From the NCBI RefSeq assembly GCF_963855985.1, contig NC_087090.1:12336501-12400500 (forward strand): a DNA stretch of 64,000 nucleotides, written 5' to 3'. The translations under genes were made by a program, and so were the position numbers. This DNA is from Ostrinia nubilalis (lineage: Eukaryota; Arthropoda; Insecta; Lepidoptera; Crambidae). Shown piece by piece: positions 36,257 through 47,500 of this stretch (position 1 is its first letter; the number at the start of each line of letters is the position of its first letter). A model generated the notes under the pieces. The model saw nothing but the letters and a program-made list of their open reading frames with translations. It made no database searches and had not been told where the DNA came from.

Positions 36257-37512
36257 CACGCTCACTGCGTTATGAGGTCTAAAAAGCCACATGCAGAACT
36301 TACCGCAGGTGCGGCAGTGATAATCGCGTTCTCTCACTCTGTGCGGGGGGCGACTATTTTAACATTTCTATGAGTACAACAGAGACAAATATATCAAATT
36401 GCTTCTCTTACGAAGCCTAGCATAATGACGTAGACAATATTGTATGAGGTCGATTAGGTCCCATACGCACTGGATAGAAATTAATCACGTTCAGTGCGCC
36501 GTGAGGTCTGAACTGCCTCAAAAATTGCAGGCCTCATAACCGCACAGGGTGAGGCGCGGGCGCCGCGCATTTAGAGTAGTGATGTGATAAGTTTCGATAC
36601 GGACGCACGCTGTTAGCCGGTGACACATTAACACTGACTTTTTAACTAAAATTTATTTCAGGTATTCCTAGTGGCAGATAAAAATAATAATGATAATAAA
36701 TATTTTTTGGACATTTTAAACTGCGCTTCTAGTCCCAAACTAAGCAAAGCTTGTACTATGGGTACTAGACAACGGATATAAACATACTTAAATACTTTTT
36801 CTTTTGTAAATACATACATATTATTATACATAGAAAACACCCAATCCAATACAAACAAATATGTTCATGCACACAAATACTGTGCGGGAATCGAACTCGC
36901 AACCTCCGGAATAGTAGTCCGTTTCGAACCACTACACCAAACGGCCGACAATGATGTGCTGAACATTCGCTTAAAAAAGGTGGTCAACGAAAGCGCTGCG
37001 TAGGTTGCTACGACAGATTAAGACTAACACTAAATAGCACTCAGGCTGCAAAAAAAAACTAAAAAAATTGTAACTTTTTGTGTTCTGTGTGACAAATCCT
37101 ACTATTTGCCCTGTTTTAATGAAAAACACTTTAATTAAAAACAAATATTATAATTTTATGGTATATGAAATTTTGTTTTTTTCCCATCCCTAGTCGAGAC
37201 ACAAATTGGACTTTCTTTCAGTGCGAAATGAGGCAGAAAAGATGTCATATATATTTTTTTAATTTATTCAATACCAAAATGTCATAACTGCGGGCGAAGC
37301 TAGTTTAAGGTTAAACATCTATTTAAGTTTATAATAGAAAAGTTTCAAGCCAATATTGTCTTTTCTGAGCTATATTTAAAGTATTTTTAGAAACAATATT
37401 TTGTGAGGCAGAAAAGGTCTCATACGCACTGTAAAGAAGTTCAATATTGACTCGAAAAGACCTCATACGCACTGGCTGAAAGTCTACGAAAAATGGTTTC
37501 GCAGTGAGCGTG
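36257..37512. mobile_element. Non-autonomous piggyBac-type element
   Basis: A perfect 13-bp inverted repeat (CACGCTCACTGCG at 36257-36269, CGCAGTGAGCGTG at 37500-37512) is flanked on each side by TTAA (36253-36256, 37513-37516), the target of piggyBac-like transposases. The interior repeats a composite of GCACTG/CAGTGC and TGAGGTC or TGAGGCA in both orientations (for example CAGTGCGCCGTGAGGTC near 36.49 kb and CCTCATACGCACTGG near 37.46 kb). No transposase frame is present. A SINE has inserted at 36.66-36.95 kb. Confidence 0.75.
36661..36953 (-). mobile_element. tRNA-derived SINE
   Basis: On the minus strand the head reads GGCCGTTTGGTGTAGTGGTT (A box) and GCGAGTTCGATTCCCGCACA (B box), a well-preserved tRNA-like pol III promoter. 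The body then carries the CTAGTACCCATAGTACAAGC phrase and an AT-rich TTATTATCATTATTATT tail. A truncated relative is at 14.7 kb. The cloverleaf has no credible anticodon arm for a functional tRNA and is fused to the SINE body. Confidence 0.85.
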
Positions 37513-37747
37513 TTAAAGACATCTCTTCACTACTTACTTATGTCTTATTCAATTTCATTGTTAGATAATGCTCATTACAGCATCGCTTTGTCACGTGGCA
37601 TATCTACTTACTTGAAGCTTAGGGAAAGCTCGTGCCTCATATAAATAAACACCCGACTATCTTTTCGTACCTTATACAATAATAGCTCGCCTTACCTTCT
37701 ACTCGTATTTAATGTGTATTTTTTGCTAATTACCTATTTAATTGCAG

Positions 37748-37906
37748 GATTACTTCGAGCCACTAGCGGAGAGCACATAGTGGCCATCAAGGTGTTGAAG
37801 GAAAGCGTGGGACGGAGTGCCGAAGAGGACTTTGTGAGGGAGGTGTCAATCATGTCCGCTTTCCGGCACCCCAACATCCTCACGCTTATAGGAGTGGTGC
37901 ATAGAG
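37748..37906 (+). CDS. Receptor tyrosine kinase, kinase N-lobe exon
   Basis: Acceptor TTAATTGCAG, donor G|GTTTGT. In frame with its neighbours it encodes GLLRATSGEHIVAIKVLKES, the alpha-C helix (EEDFVREVSIMSAF) and HPNILTLIGVVHR. The catalytic lysine (VAIK) and the partner glutamate (REVSIM) are both present, so the N-lobe looks active. The phase-1 boundary on each side matches flanking exons. Confidence 0.93.
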
Positions 37907-38233
37907 GTTTGTATTGTTGATTAACATGCATCAAAAAGGATGGATGGATGGACTTATCGTAATAAGTAAATTACTTTGCGTTGCTCTATCACATCGCTCT
38001 CTAAATATTAGGCCCACTTGCTGTAAATTCAAAGATGTTTATCAGAAGGTAAAATCCCTACAATCAAAAATCTTGAAAATACCCAATTGATATGATCAGT
38101 TTACTGATTATTTCAAGTAGGTAGGTACTAGTTTTATCTAAAAGAAAATAATTTTAACTTTTACGACTAGCAATATTCATATCCTTAATAATGAAATTAA
38201 AAGCTCTTCTTATGTACAACTCTAAAATTCCAG

Positions 38234-39015
38234 ATGACATCGGTGCCAGTCCTTGGATGGTGTTCGAATACATGAAATGGGGAGACCTCGCGGGAGTACT
38301 GCGTGGCTCGAAAGGAGGAGGCCGCCCTGGCCCTCACTTAGACGACCCAGCACTTCTCCACGTAGCCCTGCAAGTCGCCCGAGGAATGCAATACCTCGCA
38401 TCCCGCCACTTCGTACATAGAGACCTCGCGGCCCGAAATTGCTTAGTCGGCGACAATTTGACGGTTAAAATTGCAGACTTCGGCATGTCTCGAGACGTGT
38501 ACACTTGTGACTACTATAAAATGGGAGGAGAACGCCCCATGCCTGTGCGCTGGATGTCTCCCGAAAGCATAGTTTATGCCCGCTTCACTCACGAGTCTGA
38601 CGTATGGTCTTACGGTGTAGTGCTATGGGAAATTTATAGCCGCGGAAAACAACCGTTCTACGGCTACAATAACGATGGAGCAACGAAACGAATTCTTCAA
38701 GGTATAGTTTTGGTACCTCCAGAAGATTGTCCGCGATTCGCGGGCGAACTGATGCGCGCCTGTTGGAAGACTGATCCACGGGATCGGATAGGATTTGATG
38801 AAATATGTAGGAAATTAGAAGTAGCAGCAGCGACAGGTGGGGCGCCGGTGCAGATGCGACTGCCCTGCCCGCCCCCACCCTCGCAAGATTCTGCCGGTTA
38901 CCTGATTCCAAATCAGCAGCCAACTGTCGATTACATTCGTCCTTTGCCTGAGCCTGAACATGACCTCACTGAGTCTGAATCTAGCGAAGAAGAAGAGGAG
39001 GAGGAATACACTTGA
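38234..39015 (+). CDS. Receptor tyrosine kinase, C-lobe and tail exon (gene 3' end)
   Basis: The 3' terminal coding exon, 260 codons after two bases that complete an Asp. It holds the hinge ([14 protein letters not shown]), catalytic loop [11 protein letters not shown], an activation loop with the YxxxYY pattern ([12 protein letters not shown]) shared by insulin-receptor, Trk, ROR and MuSK kinases, MSPES in place of APE, and [23 protein letters not shown] and GKQPFYG are closest, from memory, to Trk with ROR/MuSK next. The tail has proline-rich segments, two YxxP motifs (GYLIP, DYIRP) that could dock SH2 proteins, and an acidic Glu run ending in YT. All catalytic residues are present. Final family assignment needs a tree. 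Confidence 0.93.
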
Positions 39016-39540
39016 CGGGCAGCGCTCGCGCCTTCGTCTCAGTATGTGCCGCGCTCCTCGCCCTAGGCCGCAGCCGTCACCTTCGCATTCCAGGTTCTGC
39101 CATGGAAATTAAAAGGAAATCATTCCTAAAGTTTGGAATGTATCGGGCAGTACTTGAAGGTGATGATACTCATTATCTAAGTGTGATATTTTTAATTTAG
39201 AGAACTAAATTACTGGGCCTAAATTAAGTTCAGGAGAAAGCTCCAAACATGTCTCGTACTTCAAGTGACGCGACATGGTAAATAAGTTGTTTATGTGCCA
39301 TATACCAAAAAATAACAATGTACCTACCTGCCTACCCAATAGAAAGTTAAGGAATGTAAATGATTAGTTTAATGTTATTTTGCTTATGTATCATCACTAA
39401 ATCATGACTGAATATTGTAAATACAATTTTGTTAAACTATTTTTTTTAAAGATGGAGTTATATTAGTTTTCAATATGATGCATTAAACATTTCATTTCAT
39501 CGCACCAGCACACGAATTAAATAAAGTTGTAGGTCAGATG
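39016..39540 (+). other. Probable 3' UTR of the receptor kinase
   Basis: After the TGA at 39013-39015 no further coding exon is seen. AATAAA at 39520-39525 is the first well-placed poly(A) signal. The exact cleavage site cannot be read from the sequence. Confidence 0.5.
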
Positions 39541-40124
39541 TAATAACTAAGTTAATATTAAAATTAAAGATATGGTAAAATGTTAAAAATAAGTAAGTGT
39601 TTCCATATTAAAATCAACATTTACCTATCCCTCTATGTTAAAGTGTGCCATTTCAATCCTCCGAAATTAATGTAATAAGTTTATGCATAACACAAAAATC
39701 TTGATTTAAAGATTTTGTTTATGTCTAATGAAGTCATAATAAGAATTGTAAATAGTTATTTTAGTTTTGTTGTTAATTTAATATTTCTGTAAGTAGGTAA
39801 ACTTATTTTATTAATCTATTCGTTGGATGCAAAACGAATTCTTTATAAATGAATTATTAAAATAATGTAATCAATCATGATGTTTTATGTAGGTACTTAG
39901 GCGTCTCTTAAATAATTCCACTTGGATTACTGTAAATAACTAGGACATTGAATATAGGTAGTCGTTTTTACTGTGACATTTTGATCAAACAACACCGAAA
40001 TTTTGTGTAAAACATGTTATAAAAATTAATGTATTAAATGTATTTGACCAAAAATATACAAAGTTTTGTTTTAATTGCCTATCCTCACAATTTAATTTAC
40101 ACACTTTACTAATACAGTGTGAGT

Positions 40125-41023
40125 CACGTTAAAGTGTACATATGAAAATAGATGAAATTAGACCTATTTTTATCGACAAATAAGAGGTCAAAATTTTTTT
40201 GAGATTTTTTAAAAAAAAATTATAGATTTTTTTTCTTCTAATTACTTATTGTAAAGAAAACGTAATAACTTTTAAACTAAGCGGTAGTTTTTATTATTTT
40301 GTATTATTCTCTATTGTATTATCTTTGTAAAACCAAAAATCGCATGTCTCTATCTCTATCACAACATTTGCTATGATCGTTTGAACAAAGGCCTGCCACA
40401 CCATTATTCTCCGCTACAGGTAGAGACAATTTTAATTTTAACTAAAATGCTTATTTTACTTCGAAATCTTTTGTTTTTATTTGAAACCTAACTTGTCTTT
40501 ATCAAAATTACAAATCTAGAGCCATTTTCAGTTTCGTTGTTAAGGAAGCGTTGAATGGCGCGCCCGGAGAGGCTTAGTTCAAACAATCATTGCAAACGTT
40601 GTGATAGGGATAGAGACATGCGATTTTTGGTTTTACGAAGGTAATACGATAGAGAATAATACAAAGTAATAAAAACCACCGGTTATAGGGGCATTTTTTT
40701 GAGAAATTTATCAAATAACCAAAAAAACACGAATTTTAAAGCAGATTTTTTTCAAAAAGTATCATTTTTTATTATTTTTTGGCATTGTTTGTGTAAGTAT
40801 TTTATGTATTTTTTTAGTATCGCCTGTTATTTAGCATTATTACTGTTTTTATTTTATCAGGGTATACCGCTTAGTTTAAAAGTTCTTACGTTTTCTTTAC
40901 AATAAGTAATTGGAAGAAAAAAAAATCTAAAAAAAATAAAAAAAAATTGTCCTCTTTTTTGTCGATAAAAATAGGTCTAGTTTCATCTATTTTCATATGT
41001 ACACTTTAACGTGACTCACACTG
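40125..41023. mobile_element. Foldback MITE, copy 1 (TA target)
   Basis: Begins CAGTGTGAGTCACGTTAAAG and ends with its exact inverse, flanked by TA (40123-40124, 41024-41025). The arms are long: TCGACAAATAAGAGG/CCTCTTTTTTGTCGA, then the CGCATGTCTCTATC block and its inverse further in, so most of the element folds on itself. It lacks part of the left arm compared with copy 2, and its central segment is in the opposite orientation. It lies between the kinase 3' end and the DOCK gene start. Noncoding, Tc1/mariner-like by target site. Confidence 0.88.
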
Positions 41024-41250
41024 TATATTATACAAGTACAACCTAAGTAAGTAAGTACGTACGCAACATAAAACGTTGAAACTTACGTTGAATTTTATTT
41101 CAAACCCATTAAAACCATGTTTCAAGAGCCATAAGATTCTGGTTCAAATACGGAGCTCTCGATTAATGATCGTATTAAATATGTTGTTTATAAAATACGT
41201 TTAACCATGGTTTAACCACTAAAATACGCAACCATTATTTTAGTAGTTAT

Positions 41251-41605
41251 GTTACGGATAATGTGATAAATTGAAAATTATTAATAATAACCGGTTATTA
41301 TGAATAATTACCAAACTTTTGAATGTTTTGATATCATATATTAATATAATTTGGCATAATGAGTTTGGAATGTTTCTTGCATAATATTACTTTTCCATGA
41401 TGCCTATAACATAATGTTTTGATTTAAAGTGAAAAATAGGTTAAGGTGCGGCGGGGGTGGCCGTTGGGCCACCCCTAAGCCGCCTATTTAGTTTTATACA
41501 CACATAAATGACCTCATATTAATCACATTTACCATATCATGCGGTGATTATTCATAATAACCGGCGATTATTCATAATTTTCACATTTATCACTTTGACC
41601 GTAAC
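41251..41605. mobile_element. 355-bp TIR element with AGTTAT target duplication
   Basis: GTTACGG at the left and CCGTAAC at the right open long inverted arms (left GTGATAAATTGAAAATTATT, right AATTTTCACATTTATCAC, and ATAACCGG cores). The 6-base AGTTAT occurs on both sides (41245-41250, 41606-41611). Its centre holds a GC-rich hairpin (41448-41483, GGGGTGGCC/GGCCACCCC). It sits about 360 bases before the probable DOCK promoter. The superfamily is unclear because a 6-bp duplication is unusual. Confidence 0.7.
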
Positions 41606-41959
41606 AGTTATACGCGTATCATATGTATCAGACAGAACATGAAACATCATTATTTAGTTAACTCAAACCAAAATTTAACATTCAACAGTAATGGCAGCCA
41701 AATTACTAACATATTGAATTAAATTTTCAAATAAAAGATTGACATGCAGCTAAAAGTGTTTCAATGTCTCTGTATTGGAGTTTGGACCACCCGGTATTAA
41801 TTTAAAGCGAAAAGAGTACTATGACGTCTCCAATATTGCTCTACGCTCGAAGACATTAGCTTAAAAAATACCAAGGAAATTATATCCACTTCTTAAAACT
41901 ATAATTCTACATTTCTTTGCTTGATATTAAAAAAGTTGGCTGTCAATTCTCCCAGTCGA

Positions 41960-42133
41960 TACTGTCAAACCTGTCAGTAGAACTCGTTCGTTTGGCTTGT
42001 GAAGGTTTTTCTTTCGGCGATTTTACGTATGAGTGCTTTTTACACAGTAAAATAAATTCTTAACATGAAGGTGAACCTCAGTAAAATCGAATTATACTTG
42101 ATTTGATTTGATCCTACCTGTAAATCGAACATC
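41960..42133 (+). promoter_or_regulatory. Probable promoter and 5' UTR of the DOCK gene
   Basis: A TCAGT initiator-like motif in CCTGTCAGTAGAACTCG near 41.97 kb is a plausible arthropod start site about 160 bases before the ATG. No TATA box or clear DPE was found. The leader contains one upstream ATG (next entry). Confidence 0.35.
42065..42106 (+). CDS. Upstream ORF in DOCK leader
   Basis: ATG at 42065 in a fair context (AACATGA) opens a 13-codon frame (MKVNLSKIELYLI) ending at TGA 28 bases before the main ATG. If the leader is transcribed from the site proposed above, this uORF could dampen translation. No conservation data. Confidence 0.35.
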   Translation: MKVNLSKIELYLI

Positions 42134-42184
42134 ATGCCGCCGGTTAACTCCAAAAGCAAGACCAAAGGTGGCGCAGAGTATGAG
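42134..42184 (+). CDS. Ziz: DOCK-D (Zizimin) GEF, exon 1 with start codon
   Basis: ATG at 42134 in the context CATCATGCC encodes MPPVNSKSKTKGGAEYE and ends in phase 0 at GAG|GTAAAT. The start is chosen because the frame joins cleanly to the conserved N-terminal exon and no other in-frame exon is seen upstream. DOCK proteins activate Rho GTPases through a C-terminal DHR-2 domain, and the D subfamily acts mainly on Cdc42 and Rac. Insects have one such gene (Drosophila Ziz). Confidence 0.8.
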
Positions 42185-43330
42185 GTAAATCTATTCTCAT
42201 TACAAAGTTTACCACAAAAAGCTTTGCGCTATTGATAAAAATAGTGTAATTTAACATTCTCATTTTTAAAAAAAACTAGCCAACCGTAGCATTTGCATTG
42301 AATAAACATTACATGTGAAATTGAAAAATTCTTATTGCGTTTTTAGGTTTTTTTTGTTTGTAATATAAATTGTTTTGCTTCCAACTCCAACCGATCATAT
42401 TTGCCTACATCAGCACAATTATTCCCGTAGCTGTAATTTTATCTTATAGATTCAGCATGGTTTTATTACCATTTTTGTAGATTACATTGGTCAGAGATTT
42501 ATAGTTCCTTGAAATTTTACAAGATTTTTGTTGTTATTATTACTTCTAGAATTGGCATAAAGCAATATTCACGCCTGCTATGCCTAACTATTATATGCCT
42601 ATTCTATCTATGGTGTTTTAAGCTCATTTCATCTATCAATGCAATGCAATAACAATAAGCAAATGGTTTGACCTACTGAAATAGAAATTGTGCCATTTAA
42701 ATAGTAAACAGTACTAAAATGTTGTATATTCGTTTTTACCTACAAATCTGTCAATATCCATACTCTAAAGTCTAAAACATACAAAGATACTTAGGTAAAT
42801 ATTCTTATTGGATAGTAAATAATAACTAATAGGAATTTAAAACCAAATATTTAGTCTAGCAAACTACATACTTAATGAACGCACATTATTGTAATGCACA
42901 TTTAATGGAGTTTACATAAGTAGAGTGTATGTTTATTAACATTTCTATACATTAAATGCATTACCATGTCTGCTCAGCATTTAATATTTACATAACATAA
43001 GCTTCAGAATGGTGTGCATGTTGAAAGGAACTGGTCATCCTTTCTAACCAATGACAGTTTTGTCATAGTTTTGAAATATTTACTCAATTCATTAATATTC
43101 ATGATAAAACTGGTTGATGCACATTATTTTATGACCATCAAGTTGATTTTTATCTATGACCACAATATTGTTTTGTACCTCTTTGTAGTTTAGTTCTAGT
43201 TAATCTGTATTTTCATTCTGAATAAGGCTGTATGTAATCACTTTCATATGTTAAGTTTACTGTTAAGTGTCACTTTCATTGTATATTTTCAATTTTTTCA
43301 TTTGTAATTGCCAAATTAAAATGTTTTCAG

Positions 43331-43450
43331 AATATTGTGGTGAACAAATGCACAGCCCTGGACTTCGAAAGATACATCCAAGAAAATAAAACCTTATTGA
43401 TGAATGATCCTCTAAGGGACATTCTTTTATATCCACCTGATGATGTATCT
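43331..43450 (+). CDS. Ziz: DOCK-D GEF, exon 2 (conserved N-terminal region)
   Basis: 40 codons in phase 0 on both sides (ATGTTTTCAG acceptor, TCT|GTAAGT donor). NKCTALDFERYIQENKTLLM and PLRDILLYPPDDVS match, from memory, the N-terminal DOCK-C/D region of DOCK9-type proteins (REMLLFPYDDF in vertebrates). The following intron, 43451-51328, is expanded by a lepidopteran repeat and the BEL/Pao insertion. Confidence 0.85.
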
Positions 43451-43505
43451 GTAAGTGTTTCTATTATTTAGTTATTTATATTTTTATTTACTTCAACACA
43501 GAGTC

Positions 43506-43869
43506 GTTTTTAGGGTTCCGTACCTCATAAGGAAACAACGGAACCCTTATAGGATCACTTTGTTGTCCGTCCGTCCGTCTGTCAAGACCCTTTATCTCAA
43601 GAACGCGTGAACGTATCAAGCTGAAATTCACATGAAACACTCAGGTCTATTGTCCCTTTAAGCTGTGAAAATATCAAACTTCTAAGCCAAACCAATCAAA
43701 AGATACAGCCGATTATGTCGATATTTTCAACAAATTTTCGACACTCGCAAAGGAATCAAAACCTACAGGATACTTCCCGTAAACTCAGAATCTTGAAATT
43801 TGGCATAAAGCATTGTCATAAAATGCAAATATAGGAAAAATTGCGAAAATTTCATTTTTTTTGTTATAT
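43506..43869 (+). repeat. 'GGGTTCCGTACC' lepidopteran repeat, left part
   Basis: Starts TTTTTAGGGTTCCGTACCTC, continues with GTCCGTCCGTCCGTCTGTC and is cut at 43870 by the BEL/Pao insertion. The continuation resumes at 50394. The whole repeat must predate the retrotransposon. Confidence 0.75.
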
Positions 43870-43874
43870 AATAT

Positions 43875-44204
43875 TGTACGCGCCAGCATTAAAACCTCAT
43901 ACATTTCGAACTCATGTCACACTATTCTATCACTCATTCTGACAGTCCTTTTTCCTATCCTCTCCCTCCCACCTTCAGTCTCGCTCTCGCATCGCAACGC
44001 GCCGCTTCGCCTACCTATCTGGGCGTTAATTACTAAATAAGTATCCAAAATAAACCAATTCAAATAAACCCAAATCGCGCGCTAAACTCATCTCAATAAA
44101 AATTCAAGTGTTTGTGAAAGTGAAAGAAGAACCCAGCTTGGACCGTCCTGTGGAGTCTGCTCAATCGAAGGTATCCCATCCCATTCCTATCCCAATCTCC
44201 TACA
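43875..44204 (+). repeat. 5' LTR of BEL/Pao element
   Basis: 330 bases, TG...CA ends. Compared by eye with the 3' LTR the only difference is AACCCAGC here against AACCAAGC. It should contain the element's promoter. AATAAACC and CAATAAAA stretches could serve as poly(A) signals. Confidence 0.95.
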
Positions 44205-44213
44205 ACTCCTTTC

Positions 44214-44231
44214 TGGTCCTACCGAGCCGCA
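44214..44231 (+). promoter_or_regulatory. Candidate primer-binding site
   Basis: TGGTCCTACCGAGCCGCA starts 9 bases after the 5' LTR with the TGG expected opposite a tRNA CCA end. Which tRNA it pairs with was not determined. Confidence 0.5.
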
Positions 44232-44597
44232 TGGTTCATTTCCTATCCTTTACACTTACATAAAATCACAACTACACATTTTCACGCATCCGTCATTTTG
44301 ACAACTCTCTAGAAAATTCTAGAAAATTCGCTCGTTTGACACATTCTTTCTGGAAAGTTCGATTCGTTTGACATTTGGCACATTCTAGAAATTGCTATTC
44401 ACTCAAACGTCAACTCGTTGTTTGTAAACACGTATATTTTTTAAATTCAATCTTTTAAAATTTTATTTCAATTCAATTTCAAATTCGCTTACATACGCTA
44501 CGCATTTTATTTTCCTACTGGATTATAAATAAATACGCACAACTCAACTCATTTTTAACGCTAGCTCTCGTGCGTGTGTTTGCTCACCTACAATACA

Positions 44598-47500
44598 ATG
44601 GAGGGAGTAAAACGCAAAATTAATTTGCTTGAAGCTAAAAAAGAAGCGCTTTTTCAGAGGGTTCAGGAACTATACGACCTCAGCCTAAAGGTCTCCGACC
44701 CTCAGATTGAACAAATTTTCATGTCTCGCATGCATTCGATTGAAAAAACAAGATCGGATTTTCTTGATACTATTGACGAACTTAATTTGTGTTATATGAA
44801 AAATGATGAGGAACTCAAACCTACATTTGCCGCACTCAACTCGTTTGACGATTTGTACTGTAACATCCTTTCGGTGCAAAGCTCCATCGCACAACTAAAG
44901 GCCAACACAGAGCGACGCAAACAGGATTTCGTAAAAAAATTACCGCCTTTAGAACTAGTCTCTTTCGACGGAGCCCCTTCCAAGTGGCCCGTTTTCTACC
45001 AAAATTTTAAAACTCTTATTCATGAGAACACTGGTTTGTCTCCAGGTGAAAAGGCTCAATACCTTATAGGAAAACTTTCCGGAAAAGCACTTACAATTTG
45101 CTCGGGTATTCCACCGACTGGTGAGAACTATAACATAATTTGGAACAACCTATTAGAAAAATACCAAGACATAAGAGTACAAGCCTCTATGTATTTGGAA
45201 CAGTTAATAAACTTCAAATCGCAATCTTTAGATGAATTTTTGGAACAGTATTGCTCAGCTGAAGCTGCCTTACGACGTTTACAGATTGATGACCTTTCCG
45301 ATTTCATTTTGACTCATATTGCTCTCAGTAAATTAGACAAAGACACTCTAAATTTATTTGAACAATCCATTAAGCACGTAAAAATGCCTACGTTTAATGA
45401 TCTCAAGACTTTTATAAAAGAACAGAATAAAATCCATACTTTACGCTTATGTTTTACGCAGAATAAGCCGTACGTTAATAATAAAACGAATTTCGCATCG
45501 CAGTCTAAAAACTCGAAACCGACACAGTCGTTTGTTTCTAATACAGCTTCTGGAGTAAAACCCAATCAACATTACTTCCAATCTCTACCGAATTCGCAAG
45601 GCTCATACACTCCATCCGCTGTACGCAAGAATTGTCAACTTTGTAAGACGGAACCTGAACATGCCCTATTCAAATGCAGTTATTTTCGCTCGAAAAATGC
45701 GCCAACTCGCTACTCTTTAGTGAAAAAATGTAACTTTTGCCTCAATTGTTTGGGCTTTCATAATGTTAAATATTGCAAATCTCAAAATCGTTGCTCAGTT
45801 TGCCAACGTAAACATCACACTCTTATTCATATAGACAACTTTAACGTGAATAGACCTATGACGTCACAACAGCTGACTTGCAGCGCTACGCTTTCGCCGA
45901 CCGACGCGTCCATGTCCGCGCCCGGTCCGGTCACGCCGCCGTTGCAATCGATGCCAACCAACAATGTGTCTCTCTCTGCAGTCACGCCGTCGATCGCTGA
46001 TGAATCTAGTACCACGGTCTTATTACCCACCGCGTCAGTGTATACTTATGACAATAATAAGACGTGTCAAAAATTACGCGTGTTTCTAGACACAGGTTCG
46101 ATGAGCAACTTTATCACAAATAAATGTTGTGCGCGACTGAATTTAAAAGTCAATCCGCTACCTACCACTATTAAGGGCATAGGTCAGTCTGAAAGTGTGT
46201 CGCTAGGATATGTATCTTTCACAATTGCCTCACGCTTTGATCCCAGGTGTAAATACACTATTAACGCACGCGTCATTGATACAATAACCGATTATTTACC
46301 TAATGTAAGGGTTGACATAACCCAGTTATCGCATTTACAAGGTCTTCCTATGGCTGATGACAGCTTCGATATCCCTGCTGAAATCGATTGTTTGTTAGGC
46401 AATGAGATATTCCCGCTTCTTTTAGGTAGTAATAAAATAACTTCACCGCAATCCTCTGTCATCGCTATCGAAACCACGCTCGGATATCTCGCTATGGGAC
46501 GCGCTCAGTGCTACTCAGCTCATTCACGCAATGATAATAAAGCATTCTTTTGCAATGTAGACTCGCACTCATTAGAATCACTCACGCAACGCTTTTGGGA
46601 GCTTGAAAGTGTACCTACTAAGAGACACATCAGCCCTGACGACGAAATATGTGAAAACATTTTCCAATCAACTCATTCTCGCGACGACTCTGGGACGTAT
46701 ACCGTTTCTTTGCCATTTAAACTCGACCCATCAGAACTCGGCGATTCTTACTTTACTGCTAGGCGTCGCTTCTATAACTTAGAGAAAAAGTTAGACTCAA
46801 CTCCGGGCTTACGCACTAACTATAATGAAAATGTTCAAGACTGTATCGATCGCGGTTTTCTGTCAAAAGTCGAAAACGCATCGAATTCAGAGGAAAATAC
46901 TCCAAATTATTATATACCTCATCATGCAGTATACCGACCAGATAAACTCACTTCAAAAACTCGAGTCGTTTTAGATGCAAGTTGTAAAACAACCTCTGGA
47001 AAGTCGTTAAATGATGTTCTTTACACTGGCCCAAACTTACAAAGTAATATTTTTGATCTCTTAATTAACTTACGCATTTTCTCAGTCGCTTTATCTGCTG
47101 ATATTGAAAAGATGTATTTCTGTGTGAAGCTTGATCAAAATCACCACCCGTTTCAACGCATATTATTTCGATTTGATCCTGAATCACCGATTGATACTTA
47201 TCAATACAATAGGGTTTCTTTTGGCGTTTCTAGCTCGCCTTACCTCGCTATGCGTGTCGTTCGCCAACTCGCTGAGGACGAGCGCGCGAATTATCCTATC
47301 GCCGCGTCTGAAGCTCAATCCTGTATGTATATGGACGATTATGTCTCATCGATGGACGGGTTAGAAAAAGCTGAACAATCTTACCATCAAATGGTTAAGA
47401 TGTTCATGGCCGGGGGGTTTAAAATGGTTAAGTGGATCTCGAACAACCCTGAGCTTATAAATAAGATTCCCGATTCGCATAAAAATCCACAGCTCGTCGA

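Larger units (their letters stand above)
36194..37747. other. Receptor intron filled by a piggyBac-type element
   Basis: The intron between the glycine-loop and VAIK exons. Most of it is the TTAA-flanked element 36257-37512 with a SINE inside. The remainder has no features. Confidence 0.7.

Noticed and set aside
36880..36955. Functional tRNA gene on the minus strand
   Set aside because: A and B boxes are good, but the sequence is fused to a SINE body with an AT-rich tail and lacks a proper cloverleaf.
38191..38233. ATG at 38191 as the start of a separate kinase gene
   Set aside because: The residues before DDIGASPW are intron; the acceptor at 38232-38233 and the phase match join this exon to the N-lobe exon upstream.
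38585..38923. 112-codon minus-strand frame
   Set aside because: Antisense shadow of the kinase C-lobe exon.
27540..39015. Discoidin domain receptor identity
   Set aside because: No discoidin domain is visible and the activation loop and juxtamembrane motifs fit Trk/ROR/MuSK better.
44574..44597. Start of BEL/Pao polyprotein at 44574
   Set aside because: That codon is GTG; the first ATG in frame is at 44598.
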